The translations under genes and the position numbers were made by a program. 64,000 nucleotides of DNA. Origin: Planctomycetota bacterium (GTDB lineage Bacteria > Planctomycetota > Planctomycetia > Pirellulales > Pirellulaceae). Positions 8,831 to 16,631 of the stretch are shown here, piece after piece. Each line of letters opens with the position of its first letter. Position 1 is the first letter of the stretch. Under the pieces are notes generated by a model. The model ran no database searches and was not told where the DNA came from. It saw nothing but the letters and a program-made list of their open reading frames with translations. The stretch spans positions 62,001-126,000 of the forward strand of contig CAUJHS010000045.1 of NCBI GenBank assembly GCA_963204915.1, in the 5' to 3' direction.

Positions 8831-9994
8831 TTATTGCACATTGCCGGCGCGCAATTCTTGCAGCGAATAGAACGTATCGCGCCAGCGCACGCCTCCTTGC
8901 CGCAACGTCACCCAGGCCGAATGCAACACGGCGTAGAACAACGCAGGATAGATCAGGGGCGTGAACACGGCCGCCATGAGCGACCAGCCCAGTCGCCGCG
9001 CGAGAACCGCCGCCGGCGCCATAATCCCAACCAGCGATAGTCCTGCCGCAATGCCCGCAACCGTGCCCGTGAGTGGGCCCAGCGCCGCGGCGCTCCACGA
9101 GATGGGTCCGATCACGCCGATCACCAACACGGGCGCGAGCCGGTAATCGATTGCGGCGAAGTAGTTCTTCTCCATGATCTTGATCATGTTCCGCGCGGTG
9201 GTTCCCCAGTGGCATTCCACATCGTCACCGCCGATGAATGCGCGGGTGCGGAAACCTGCGCGGCGCAACAGCAGGCCGAGCTTGATGTCATCGACCACGG
9301 TCATGCGCAGCGCTTCGTATCCTCCGCATTGGCGATAGGCGTCGGCCCGCACGAGGTTGAACGCGCCCATGCCAAGAAACGACTTGGGCCGGTCGCGATT
9401 CACCCCTGAAAGCCAATTCGCCAGGCTGATGAGGAACGCCAGGTGCCAGGCTTGCGCGAACCAGGTTCCCGGCGCCACGCCCGGCGTCATCGTCACGTGT
9501 TCAACTTTCTCACGCTGAGCGACGTGCAACGCTCGCGCGAGCACGTCGGGCTGCAACCAACAGTCGGCGTCGGTGAATAAGATCCACACGCCGCGAGCCT
9601 TTTCGGCGCCGATATGACAGGCGTGACACTTGCCCAACCAACCGTCGGGCAAAACTTCGACGGTGTGAAACCGCAGGCGCGAGTCTTCCTCAGCCAGCCG
9701 ATGCAGCAAATCGCGAGTTCCGTCGGTCGAGCGATCGTCGACCACGATCACTTCCAGGGATACGCCGCGCTGCGCGAGAACGTGGCGCACCGTTGCTTCC
9801 AGCCGCGCAGCTTCATTGCGGGCCGCCATGACCACCGAGCAAACAAGATGGTCACCGCCGGGTTGTTCACTTGGGTCATCTTCGATGGTTTGCGCCGCGG
9901 GCAATCGTTGGGCCCAGCGCAAGTGGTAGAGCGCAGCGCCAACGTGAAAGAAATAAGCGACGGCGATCGCGCCCAGGATCAGCGAGAGCCACAT
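8831..9994 (-). CDS. Membrane-anchored family 2 glycosyltransferase
   Basis: This is a 387-residue protein with one N-terminal membrane segment (residues 3-25), a GT-A domain and three to four C-terminal membrane helices. Motifs include VVMAARNEAARLEATV, VIVVDDRSTDGTRDLL and the metal-binding DADCW, plus GWLGKCHA, which is typical of HpnB/CrtQ-like enzymes acting on lipid or hopanoid-type acceptors. AAGGAG lies upstream of the start on the minus strand. The acceptor cannot be assigned because no hopanoid or carotenoid gene is in the window. Confidence 0.85.
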   Translation of the reverse strand: MWLSLILGAIAVAYFFHVGAALYHLRWAQRLPAAQTIEDDPSEQPGGDHLVCSVVMAARNEAARLEATVRHVLAQRGVSLEVIVVDDRSTDGTRDLLHRLAEEDSRLRFHTVEVLPDGWLGKCHACHIGAEKARGVWILFTDADCWLQPDVLARALHVAQREKVEHVTMTPGVAPGTWFAQAWHLAFLISLANWLSGVNRDRPKSFLGMGAFNLVRADAYRQCGGYEALRMTVVDDIKLGLLLRRAGFRTRAFIGGDDVECHWGTTARNMIKIMEKNYFAAIDYRLAPVLVIGVIGPISWSAAALGPLTGTVAGIAAGLSLVGIMAPAAVLARRLGWSLMAAVFTPLIYPALFYAVLHSAWVTLRQGGVRWRDTFYSLQELRAGNVQ

Positions 9995-10206
9995 TACGTG
10001 ATCGCTCCTTGAATTATTGCGCCTTGGGCTACGGGAGCGCGGGTTGTAGACGCTCTCGCATCGTGCAACGTATTCATGCGATTGCGATGCGCGGCCGCGG
10101 CACGACGCCAGCGGCGGGGCACGAAGATTTTGGGCGTTTGGCCTGCCATCTGCGTTCTAGTTTGGTTGCGAAGCAGTGTCATTCATCGCGAGAGAAAGGA
10201 TCCCTT

Positions 10207-10323
10207 ATGGACGTTCCGATACCGTTACTTTTATGGACCGCCATTGGGTTGATGGTCGGGGGTTTGGTCGCCGCCGTGGCGAATTGGCGCATTCGTCGTA
10301 AACACCAAGACGGCAACGCTTGA
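10207..10323 (+). CDS. Small single-span membrane protein (38 aa)
   Basis: This is a short gene encoding one hydrophobic helix (PLLLWTAIGLMVGGLVAAVA) followed by a basic tail WRIRRKHQDGNA. The positive-inside rule predicts the C-terminus in the cytoplasm. Its start ATG is preceded by GAGAAAGGA at a proper distance, which is the main reason to call it real. It lies between two genes on the opposite strand and has about 210 bases upstream for its own promoter. No family is recognised. Confidence 0.55.
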   Translation: MDVPIPLLLWTAIGLMVGGLVAAVANWRIRRKHQDGNA

Positions 10324-10377
10324 CGGTCGACGTACTTGGTTCAACCTCGCTGATTTGGCGTTCGGCGCGCAGCGCGG

Positions 10378-11877
10378 CTAGGCGTCAAATTTGCCCGCCG
10401 TCGCCTCGGACGCGCGTCGCGGACTGAGGAGACTTAGCACGAACCCGGCGATCAGAATCACGAACGTGCCTGCGACAATCGTCATAAACCCATGCAGCGG
10501 GTTGCGGAAGGCGCTCCATTGGCTGGGCCACACCTCTTTCGGTGAGAGCGTCATCCATAGAATCAGCAGCACCCCGGCCGTCACCGCGGCAGCGGCGCCA
10601 ACATTACTGGCCCGACGGCTAAGCAGGCCCAGCAGGAACAACCCCACCACTCCGCCGGAGAAGACTCCAGCCATTTCCCACCACACATCGAGGGCACTGG
10701 CCGCGCGCGTCATGGCCAGGGCCACGCCCGTTCCCAGCGCTCCCCACACGAAGGTGGCGGCGTATAAAACCCGGAGCGACTCGCGCTCGCTGGCGTTGGG
10801 GCGCAAGTAACGTTGGTAAAGATCGCACAAAGTCAGCGTAGCCATGCTGTTCAGGTTCGAGTCCATCGAGGCGGCGAAGATAGCCGCCACCACCAGGCCG
10901 GCCATTCCTACCGGCAATTGCGTGGCGATGAAGTGCGGGAAGACCTGATCGGCTGCGACCCCTGCCCCCAGCAGTTCAGGCCGAGCGCGATAGAACACAA
11001 ATAAGCTCGTGCCAATGAAGAAGAACACGGCCGCCACGGGCAAATACAGGAAGGCGGTCATCCACACGCTTTTAGCCGCTTCGTGATCGTCGCGCGCGGT
11101 GATGTACCTTTGAATGTAGCTTTGGTCGACGCCGAAGTTGCCAATGTTGATCACCAGTCCGTAGATGAACACGACCCAAAACGTGGGCTTGGTGAGCGAA
11201 AGGCCGAACTCGCCCAGGCTGAACTTTTGTTCCTGAGCGCCGACGCGCACGATCTCGCCTAAGCCGCCGGGCGTTTGCGTGAGCAGCGCGATGATGCAAA
11301 TAATCGGCCCGGCCACCAGCACGATGCTTTGAAGCACGCCGGTCCACACCACCGCTTTAATGCCGCCCGCCAGCGTATAGAACGTCATCAACGCGCCGGT
11401 TAGCAAGATGGTGCTTTCCACTTTCCAACCGGTCAACGGCGCCACGGCCAACGAGAGCAAGTACACCACCGTGCCGGTACGGGCCATTTGCGTCAGCAGG
11501 AAGCAACCCACCGCGTAGGTTCTGGCCCACGGGCCGAAGCGCCGCTCCAAGTGCTCATAGGCCGAGATCTCGCCGGTGCGGCGGTAGAACGGCACAAACC
11601 ACTTCACCGCAATGGCCGCCGCAATGGGCGTGGCGAGCGAGAACACCAAGGGGTTCCAATTCGCCGCGTACGCCTTGCCGGGGTTCGCAAGAAACGAAAT
11701 GCTGCTCACATACGAACCGAACATCGACAGGCCGATCGCCCACCCCGGCAGCGAACGATGCGCGGCCATGTACTCTTCCGAGTCGCCACGGCGCCGCGCA
11801 AACCACAAGCCAATGCCCACGATGGCCGTCAGATACGCGGCGATAACCCACAAATCAACGGCAGGCAAATGGCGCAT
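10378..11877 (-). CDS. Sodium:solute symporter family (SSS) transporter
   Basis: This is a 499-residue integral membrane protein with about 13 helices, of the Na+-coupled SSS family that takes up sugars, amino acids or carboxylates. Typical segments are FVPFYRRTGEISAYEHLERRFG-like loop sequence after helix 3 and the SLFVFYRARPELL loop after helix 8; MLFGSYVSSISFLANPG-like sequence marks the second helix. The start at 11877 gives an N-terminus directly before helix 1 and has GGGAGAAG upstream. An upstream GTG at 11940 would add 21 residues with no helix. The substrate is unknown. Confidence 0.85.
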   Translation of the reverse strand: MRHLPAVDLWVIAAYLTAIVGIGLWFARRRGDSEEYMAAHRSLPGWAIGLSMFGSYVSSISFLANPGKAYAANWNPLVFSLATPIAAAIAVKWFVPFYRRTGEISAYEHLERRFGPWARTYAVGCFLLTQMARTGTVVYLLSLAVAPLTGWKVESTILLTGALMTFYTLAGGIKAVVWTGVLQSIVLVAGPIICIIALLTQTPGGLGEIVRVGAQEQKFSLGEFGLSLTKPTFWVVFIYGLVINIGNFGVDQSYIQRYITARDDHEAAKSVWMTAFLYLPVAAVFFFIGTSLFVFYRARPELLGAGVAADQVFPHFIATQLPVGMAGLVVAAIFAASMDSNLNSMATLTLCDLYQRYLRPNASERESLRVLYAATFVWGALGTGVALAMTRAASALDVWWEMAGVFSGGVVGLFLLGLLSRRASNVGAAAAVTAGVLLILWMTLSPKEVWPSQWSAFRNPLHGFMTIVAGTFVILIAGFVLSLLSPRRASEATAGKFDA

Positions 11878-11976
11878 GAGTTGGAAACGCTTCTCCCAGG
11901 CGAAAACAAACCCGTTGACCGGTGCGCCTCCCGGTCGCACGCGGCGCCGACGCGCCGGACCCTTGAGGTCGTGGCG

Positions 11977-12579
11977 CTACTGCTTTCTTTGCCGGGCGTA
12001 TCGAATGCGGCAGCCGTGGGCGTAGGTTTCCTTGGTCTCGGGCTGTTTGCCGCTCAGCGCCGCCGCAACCGCTGCATCCAGATGATTGACTTTGGCCTGT
12101 GCGGCGTTGCTGCTGTCGTCCATGGCGCCCATGTACACCACTTTACGCTCAGGCGAGAGGACAAAGAATTCGGGCGTCGAACCGGCGCCGTAGGCCCGGC
12201 CAATGCTTTGCGAAGCATCGGCAAGATACGGATAAGGGAACTTCTTCAACTCGGCGCGCTGCTGCATGGCTTCCAGGCTGTCTTCTTCGGCGCGGCTGAC
12301 GTTGATCGCCACGACTCCCACGTTTTCGGCGTGGCGCCGGGCGAAGGCGATGATGCGATCTTCGTAGTCCACCGCCACGGGGCAACTGTTGCACGTGAAC
12401 ACAACCACCAGCAGCTTCTTGTCCTTAAAGTCCGCCAGCGCGTACCGTTTGCCGTCGGTTCCGGGCAAGTCGCTCCAGGCAGGCGCCGGGTCGCCAATGT
12501 TGAGAACCTGGTTGTACTCTCCCGCCTGCGCGGTACTTGTGGCAAGGACGATCAGGAACCAAGTGATCCGACCGAGCAT
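11977..12579 (-). CDS. Exported thioredoxin-fold protein (redoxin/TlpA-like)
   Basis: This is a 200-residue protein with a signal peptide (residues 1-19, ending TAQA) and a redoxin domain with a CNSC redox pair near residues 63-66. The N-terminal NIGDPAPAWSDLPGTDGK is the usual AhpC/TSA opening. The segment AYGAGSTPEFFVLSPERKVV carries the cis-Pro-like loop. It may act as a thiol-disulfide exchanger outside the cytoplasmic membrane. GAAGGAG precedes the ATG on the minus strand. The gene lies 99 bases upstream of the symporter in the same direction, so co-transcription is possible. Confidence 0.82.
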   Translation of the reverse strand: MLGRITWFLIVLATSTAQAGEYNQVLNIGDPAPAWSDLPGTDGKRYALADFKDKKLLVVVFTCNSCPVAVDYEDRIIAFARRHAENVGVVAINVSRAEEDSLEAMQQRAELKKFPYPYLADASQSIGRAYGAGSTPEFFVLSPERKVVYMGAMDDSSNAAQAKVNHLDAAVAAALSGKQPETKETYAHGCRIRYARQRKQ

Positions 12580-12760
12580 TACGCGTCTCCTTCGAAAGAT
12601 TGGCGAACAACTACGAATCGCCTCGCAGGGTAATGTGCCACACGCGGTCGGCGTTGTCCACCGCGGCGGCTGGCATAGAAAGTGCTTATCGAAGGGCTGT
12701 TCGTACGCTCGGCGTACTACCGGTTAAACCCATTTACCCTGCACTTTGTGGAGTTTTCGT

Positions 12761-12880
12761 ATGCGTAGAACTTTGGCTCGTCGTTCGGGAAAGATTAAGT
12801 ACGCCCTCATTGGCTGGATGCTTGGACTTCCCATTCCGATCATCATTATCTTGCTGTTTTTCCGCGGTTGTGATTTTTGA
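12761..12880 (+). CDS. Small basic single-span membrane protein (39 aa)
   Basis: The peptide begins with a strongly basic segment MRRTLARRSGKIKYALIGW, continues with a very hydrophobic helix (LPIPIIIILLFF) and ends RGCDF. GTGGAG at 12748-12753 lies seven bases before the ATG, a good ribosome-binding site. About 180 bases of non-coding DNA precede it. The codon pattern and the membrane topology look like a real small protein rather than chance. No function is known. Confidence 0.6.
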   Translation: MRRTLARRSGKIKYALIGWMLGLPIPIIIILLFFRGCDF

Positions 12881-13103
12881 CCACGGTTAAGCCGCGAAAC
12901 TATTCGCCTTCCGGCGTGTTCGATACATCAAGCCAGATTGTTTCTTGCTCTTCCCTTTTAAGGCGATTCTGAGGGCGCCGGCTCCCCTGGGGCCTGCACC
13001 ATCACAAAAATCGGGACGACTGCCCTGGAGCGGTGGCCCGCCAGGCCTTACAACGGAAGCACCTTGTCTTGCTCTTTTCTGCGTGATGTATCAGGAGACG
13101 CCC

Positions 13104-14498
13104 ATGCGCCGCAACGTTCTGGTTGTGTTGGTTGGAGTAAGTCTGAGTTTGGGGGCCATGCTGGCGAACTCCGCCCTGGCGTCCGATTGGTTACGTTTCC
13201 GCGGGCCCAACGGGTCGGGCGTGAGCACCGATGAACAGCCGCTGCCGGTGACGTGGAGCGATAAGGAAAACCTGCAATGGAAGGCTGAACTGCCGGGGCC
13301 CGGCTCATCCTGTCCGATCGTGGTCGGAGACCGCGTGCTAGTCACTTGCTGGAGCGGCTATGGCGCCGATCGGCAAAACCCCGGCGACATTGCCAACCTG
13401 AAACTCCATTTGATCTGCTTCAACCGCGCCACCGGCGAGCAGCTCTGGTCGAAAGACATTCAACCGCACCAGCCCGAGGAGCGGTACGGCGGCATGTTCG
13501 CCGAGCATGGCTACGCCTCGCATACGCCGGTTTCTGATGGCGAACGCGTGTATGTCTTCTTCGGCAAGACGGGCGCGATGGCGTTTGACCTGGACGGCAA
13601 AGAACTGTGGCGAACGCCGCTCGGAACCGAGTCGGACCCGCGCGGCTGGGGTACCGCTTCCAGCCCCATCTTGTACAAAAATCTGGTCATTGTGACCGCC
13701 GCGGCGGAAAGCAACGCGCTGGTCGCGCTGGACAAAGAAACCGGTAAAGAGGTTTGGCGCCAGGAGGCCGAAGGTCTGAGCGGCACCTGGGGCACGCCCG
13801 TGCTGGTGGAAATTGACCCGGAGCGCACCGATCTGGTCTTGGGCGTACCGTATGAGATTTGGGGCATTAACCCCGACACGGGCAAGCTGCGCTGGTTCTG
13901 CACGGCGATGGACACCAATTCGTATTGTTCCAGCGTGGTGACGGACGGCGAAGTAGTGTACGGCATGGAAAGCATGGGCGGCGGTTCGATCGCGGTGCGC
14001 ACCGGCGGCAAAGGCGACGTAACGCAAACACATGTCGTCTGGTCGGGACGCGACAACAACCGCATTGGCACCCCCGTCGTGCATGACGGCCGCATTTATT
14101 ACCTGTCGCGCCGCATCGCCAACTGTGTGGACGCCAAAACCGGCGAACGCATTTATCAGTCGCGCCTCACGGGCGGCAGCGCCGCGGCGGGCGGGCGTGG
14201 GCAAGGCGGCAACGCGCCCGGCGGCGCGGGTCGTCCCGGCGGCGGCTTTGGCGGAAGAGGCGGCGGCATGGGCGGCCAGGACTACTCCTCGCCCATCGTG
14301 GCCAACGGCAAAATCTACTACGTGGCCCGCAATGGCGACGCCTACGTGCTCAAACTCGGCCCCGAGTTCGAACAACTGGCCATGAACCGCGTAACGAGCG
14401 ACACGGAAGACTTCAGCGCCTCCCCCGCCGTGAGCGAAGGCCAACTTTTCATCCGCTCCAGCAAGCATTTATACTGCATTGCGGAAGGGACGAAGTAA
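13104..14498 (+). CDS. Exported PQQ-like beta-propeller protein
   Basis: This is a 464-residue protein with a signal peptide (residues 1-25, ending SALAS) and repeated PQQ-type blades: WSDKENLQWKAELPG, RATGEQLWSKDI, DLDGKELWRTPLG, DKETGKEVWRQE and DTGKLRWF. It opens with the planctomycete-typical DWLRFRGPNGSGVS. It probably folds as an eight-bladed propeller in the periplasm; true PQQ-dehydrogenase residues are not evident. A glycine-rich insertion occupies residues 357-392. The start at 13104 has AGGAG at 13092-13096. The gene stands alone. Confidence 0.85.
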   Translation: MRRNVLVVLVGVSLSLGAMLANSALASDWLRFRGPNGSGVSTDEQPLPVTWSDKENLQWKAELPGPGSSCPIVVGDRVLVTCWSGYGADRQNPGDIANLKLHLICFNRATGEQLWSKDIQPHQPEERYGGMFAEHGYASHTPVSDGERVYVFFGKTGAMAFDLDGKELWRTPLGTESDPRGWGTASSPILYKNLVIVTAAAESNALVALDKETGKEVWRQEAEGLSGTWGTPVLVEIDPERTDLVLGVPYEIWGINPDTGKLRWFCTAMDTNSYCSSVVTDGEVVYGMESMGGGSIAVRTGGKGDVTQTHVVWSGRDNNRIGTPVVHDGRIYYLSRRIANCVDAKTGERIYQSRLTGGSAAAGGRGQGGNAPGGAGRPGGGFGGRGGGMGGQDYSSPIVANGKIYYVARNGDAYVLKLGPEFEQLAMNRVTSDTEDFSASPAVSEGQLFIRSSKHLYCIAEGTK

Positions 14499-14536
14499 GC
14501 TCTTCCGGAGTCGAGGCGTACTTTTCGACAACACCT

Positions 14537-14557
14537 ACGGCGCGCAGCGCGCGCCGT
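14537..14557 (+). terminator. Perfect 9-bp stem hairpin after the propeller gene
   Basis: ACGGCGCGC at 14537-14545 and GCGCGCCGT at 14549-14557 form a perfect nine-pair stem with a three-base loop, 38 bases after the propeller stop codon. No T-run follows, so it could be a 3' end stabiliser or a factor-dependent end rather than a classic intrinsic terminator. Confidence 0.45.
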
Positions 14558-14583
14558 GCTGGCTGCCGCGTCGAAATTCTGAC

Positions 14584-14958
14584 ATGACGGTGGTTTCCCT
14601 CAATCTGGTAGTCATTCGCGCCAATTGCCTGGAGCAATCGCAGCGATTTTACGAAGCGCTCGGGTTGCAATTCGCGCGAGAACGTCACGGAAAGGGTGTG
14701 GAGCATTTGGCCGCACGCGTGGGAGGGGCGCTCTTTGAAATCTATCCGCTTGACGATCGTCCCTATTCTCCGGACGTACGTCTCGGCTTTGAGGTGGCCT
14801 CCGCCGAAGTGGTGGTTGCGGCTGTGGAACGTTTGGGCGGCCAAGTTCTTCGTACTCCAGTCGACAGCCCTTGGGGGTTCCGTGCGGTCGTCGCCGATCC
14901 TGACGGTCACCGAATCGAGTTGATTCGCTCTCCAACGCCAGTCAGCCTCGACCCCTGA
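14584..14958 (+). CDS. VOC superfamily (glyoxalase/bleomycin-resistance-like) protein
   Basis: This is a 124-residue single-domain protein. It shows the vicinal-oxygen-chelate pattern: LVVIRANCLEQSQRFYEALG at the start, a central GALFEIYPL strand, and WGFRAVVADPDGHRIELI at the end, where the metal-ligand Glu lies. Members include glyoxalase I, dioxygenases and antibiotic-binding proteins; this one is too generic to place. The start ATG at 14584 lacks a clear ribosome-binding site. Confidence 0.78.
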   Translation: MTVVSLNLVVIRANCLEQSQRFYEALGLQFARERHGKGVEHLAARVGGALFEIYPLDDRPYSPDVRLGFEVASAEVVVAAVERLGGQVLRTPVDSPWGFRAVVADPDGHRIELIRSPTPVSLDP

Positions 14959-15062
14959 CCCGAGAGCAACAATGTCCTGCTAGTGGCTTCTCGCGATCAG
15001 CCCTCTTGTTACAATGATCGAAACGCTAAACACCAACACGTCGCTCCAACCAAGCAATTCCA

Positions 15063-15281
15063 ATGCAAGGCGATTCCGTTTTTGATCTAAGTCCTGCGGA
15101 AAAACTGCAATTGGTGGAGGACCTTTGGGACGATCTTGCGGCATTTCCGGAAGACGTTCCTATGCATGATTGGCAACGAGAGGAACTAGCGCGCCGTAAA
15201 GCGAACTTGCTCAGTCATCCAGCGTCGAGCGTTTCTTGGGAAGACGTCAAACAACGCATTCGCAGCCGCTATGGCCGCTAA
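15063..15281 (+). CDS. Antitoxin of a putative addiction module (PF09720-type)
   Basis: This is a 72-residue acidic and helical protein matching the short addiction-module component family: a start of the type FDLSPAEKLQLVEDLWDDL, then the helical DWQREELARRKANLL, then WEDVKQRIRSRYGR at the end. Such proteins neutralise a RelE/ParE-type toxin encoded just downstream. The stop codon overlaps the toxin start by 11 bases, a standard toxin-antitoxin arrangement. A TACAAT box at 15010-15015 may be part of the promoter, which these antitoxins often autoregulate. Confidence 0.8.
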   Translation: MQGDSVFDLSPAEKLQLVEDLWDDLAAFPEDVPMHDWQREELARRKANLLSHPASSVSWEDVKQRIRSRYGR

Positions 15282-15570
15282 GCTCGTTCTGGCGCCGGAG
15301 GCGGAGACCGATCTTGTTGACGCGTATGCTTGGTACGAGTCGCGACTCCCAGGTTTGGGCGAGGAATTCCTTGCCTCGGTCAATGCATTCATGGAAGCGG
15401 TTTGTCGTAATCCCGGAATGTGCGCCTTCGTTCATGAGAACTATCGTCGCGGATTGGTTCGCCGATTTCCTTATGCGATCTTTTACGAGTAAACAGCTGG
15501 CGCAGTGACCGTCTATGGCGTTTTTCATAGTTCGCGTGATCCGCAAAAGTGGCGCCAACGGCTTGCGTGA
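15271..15570 (+). pseudogene. RelE/ParE-family toxin interrupted by an in-frame TAA
   Basis: The frame starts at the ATG at 15271 and runs 73 residues to TAA at 15490-15492, ending at RFPYAIFYE. Directly after the stop the same frame continues for 25 codons, encoding TAGAVTVYGVFHSSRDPQKW and a short tail, to TGA at 15568-15570. That downstream piece is the conserved last strand and C-terminus of ParE/RelE toxins, so the gene appears to have lost a sense codon to a stop. The truncated product would lack residues usually needed for the toxin core. It overlaps the antitoxin by 11 bases. Alternatives are a sequencing error or stop-codon readthrough. Confidence 0.75.
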
Positions 15571-15603
15571 ACTGTAACACGCGTTCACATAAAACGAACG
15601 ACA

Positions 15604-16383
15604 ATGTCCATTACGGAAAAACTTTGGTTGTCGTTGAAGGCGGCGCCCTTTATGGCTTTGGGCGAAGGGTTCTGGTACTTCGTGTTCGCTGGCCTGGTGT
15701 GGCTGGCGTTTGATGTGCTGCTGTGGCGGCGGCTGACGCACCGGCGCATTGCGGGCAAAATGCACCAATGGCGGCAAATGCGATGGGAGTTGCTCTACTC
15801 CCTGCGCAGCTTGCTGGTGTTCGGCTTGATGGGGGGCGTTGTGGTGTTCGCCGCCCGTATGGGCTGGACGCAAGTTTACTTGCGCATCGAGAAGTACGGG
15901 TGGCCGTGGTTCTTTCTCAGCATGGGGCTGATGATTCTTTTGCACGACGCCTACTTCTACTGGACGCATCGCTGGATGCACGAATGGCGCTTGATCCGGC
16001 GGATTCATCTCACCCATCACCAGACGACCAATCCTTCCCCGTGGGCGGCCTACGCGTTTAGCGTGCCCGAGGCCGTCGTGCAGGCCGGCATTGCTCCGCT
16101 GGTTTTGGTTCTAATTCCTTCCCATCCGGCAGCGTTCTCGCTGTTCATGATTTGGCAAATCACGTTCAATGTGCTCGGGCACTGCGGGTATGAAATCTGG
16201 CCGGGGTGGTTTCTCGATTCCTGGTGCGGGCGATTTCTAAATACGCCAACGCATCACGCCATGCACCATGAGTCGTCGCGTGCGAACTTTGGGTTGTATT
16301 TCAACGTGTGGGACCGTCTGATGGGCACCAACCATGCGCGCTATCACGAACGATTCTTAGAAGTAACCCGCCCCAGCGTATAA
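15604..16383 (+). CDS. Sterol desaturase/fatty acid hydroxylase family protein
   Basis: This is a 259-residue membrane protein with about four helices and the three histidine clusters of the di-iron membrane hydroxylases: HDAYFYWTHRWMH near residues 118-130, HLTHH near residues 137-141, and HHAMHH near residues 218-223. These bind two irons for O2-dependent hydroxylation of lipids or sterols. The spacing matches the C-5 sterol desaturase/ERG3-like family. No strong ribosome-binding site is visible before the ATG. The lipid substrate is unknown. Confidence 0.88.
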   Translation: MSITEKLWLSLKAAPFMALGEGFWYFVFAGLVWLAFDVLLWRRLTHRRIAGKMHQWRQMRWELLYSLRSLLVFGLMGGVVVFAARMGWTQVYLRIEKYGWPWFFLSMGLMILLHDAYFYWTHRWMHEWRLIRRIHLTHHQTTNPSPWAAYAFSVPEAVVQAGIAPLVLVLIPSHPAAFSLFMIWQITFNVLGHCGYEIWPGWFLDSWCGRFLNTPTHHAMHHESSRANFGLYFNVWDRLMGTNHARYHERFLEVTRPSV

Positions 16384-16631
16384 CCACACATGCTTCCGCA
16401 CAGCCGCCGCGCAGCGCGCTGGCTGCAGGCTGGGAAAACACGCAAGCTGTGGGAAGCGGGAGTGTTCTTTCGCGCGGGCGGCGGCTGGGCTAGAATAGGC
16501 CTCGCACCACTTTGCGAAGGGGAGACGCGCAATGATGATTTGAAAGCCGACGCGACGCCGCCTGTTTGGCATGGGTTTTGCCAGTCTCTGCAACGATATT
16601 CCGCCTCCGAGGATTCGTCCCCTAACGCCAC

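Noticed and set aside
13338..14468. A 376-residue frame antisense to the PQQ-propeller gene
   Set aside because: It is an artefact of high GC and repeated blades on the other strand.
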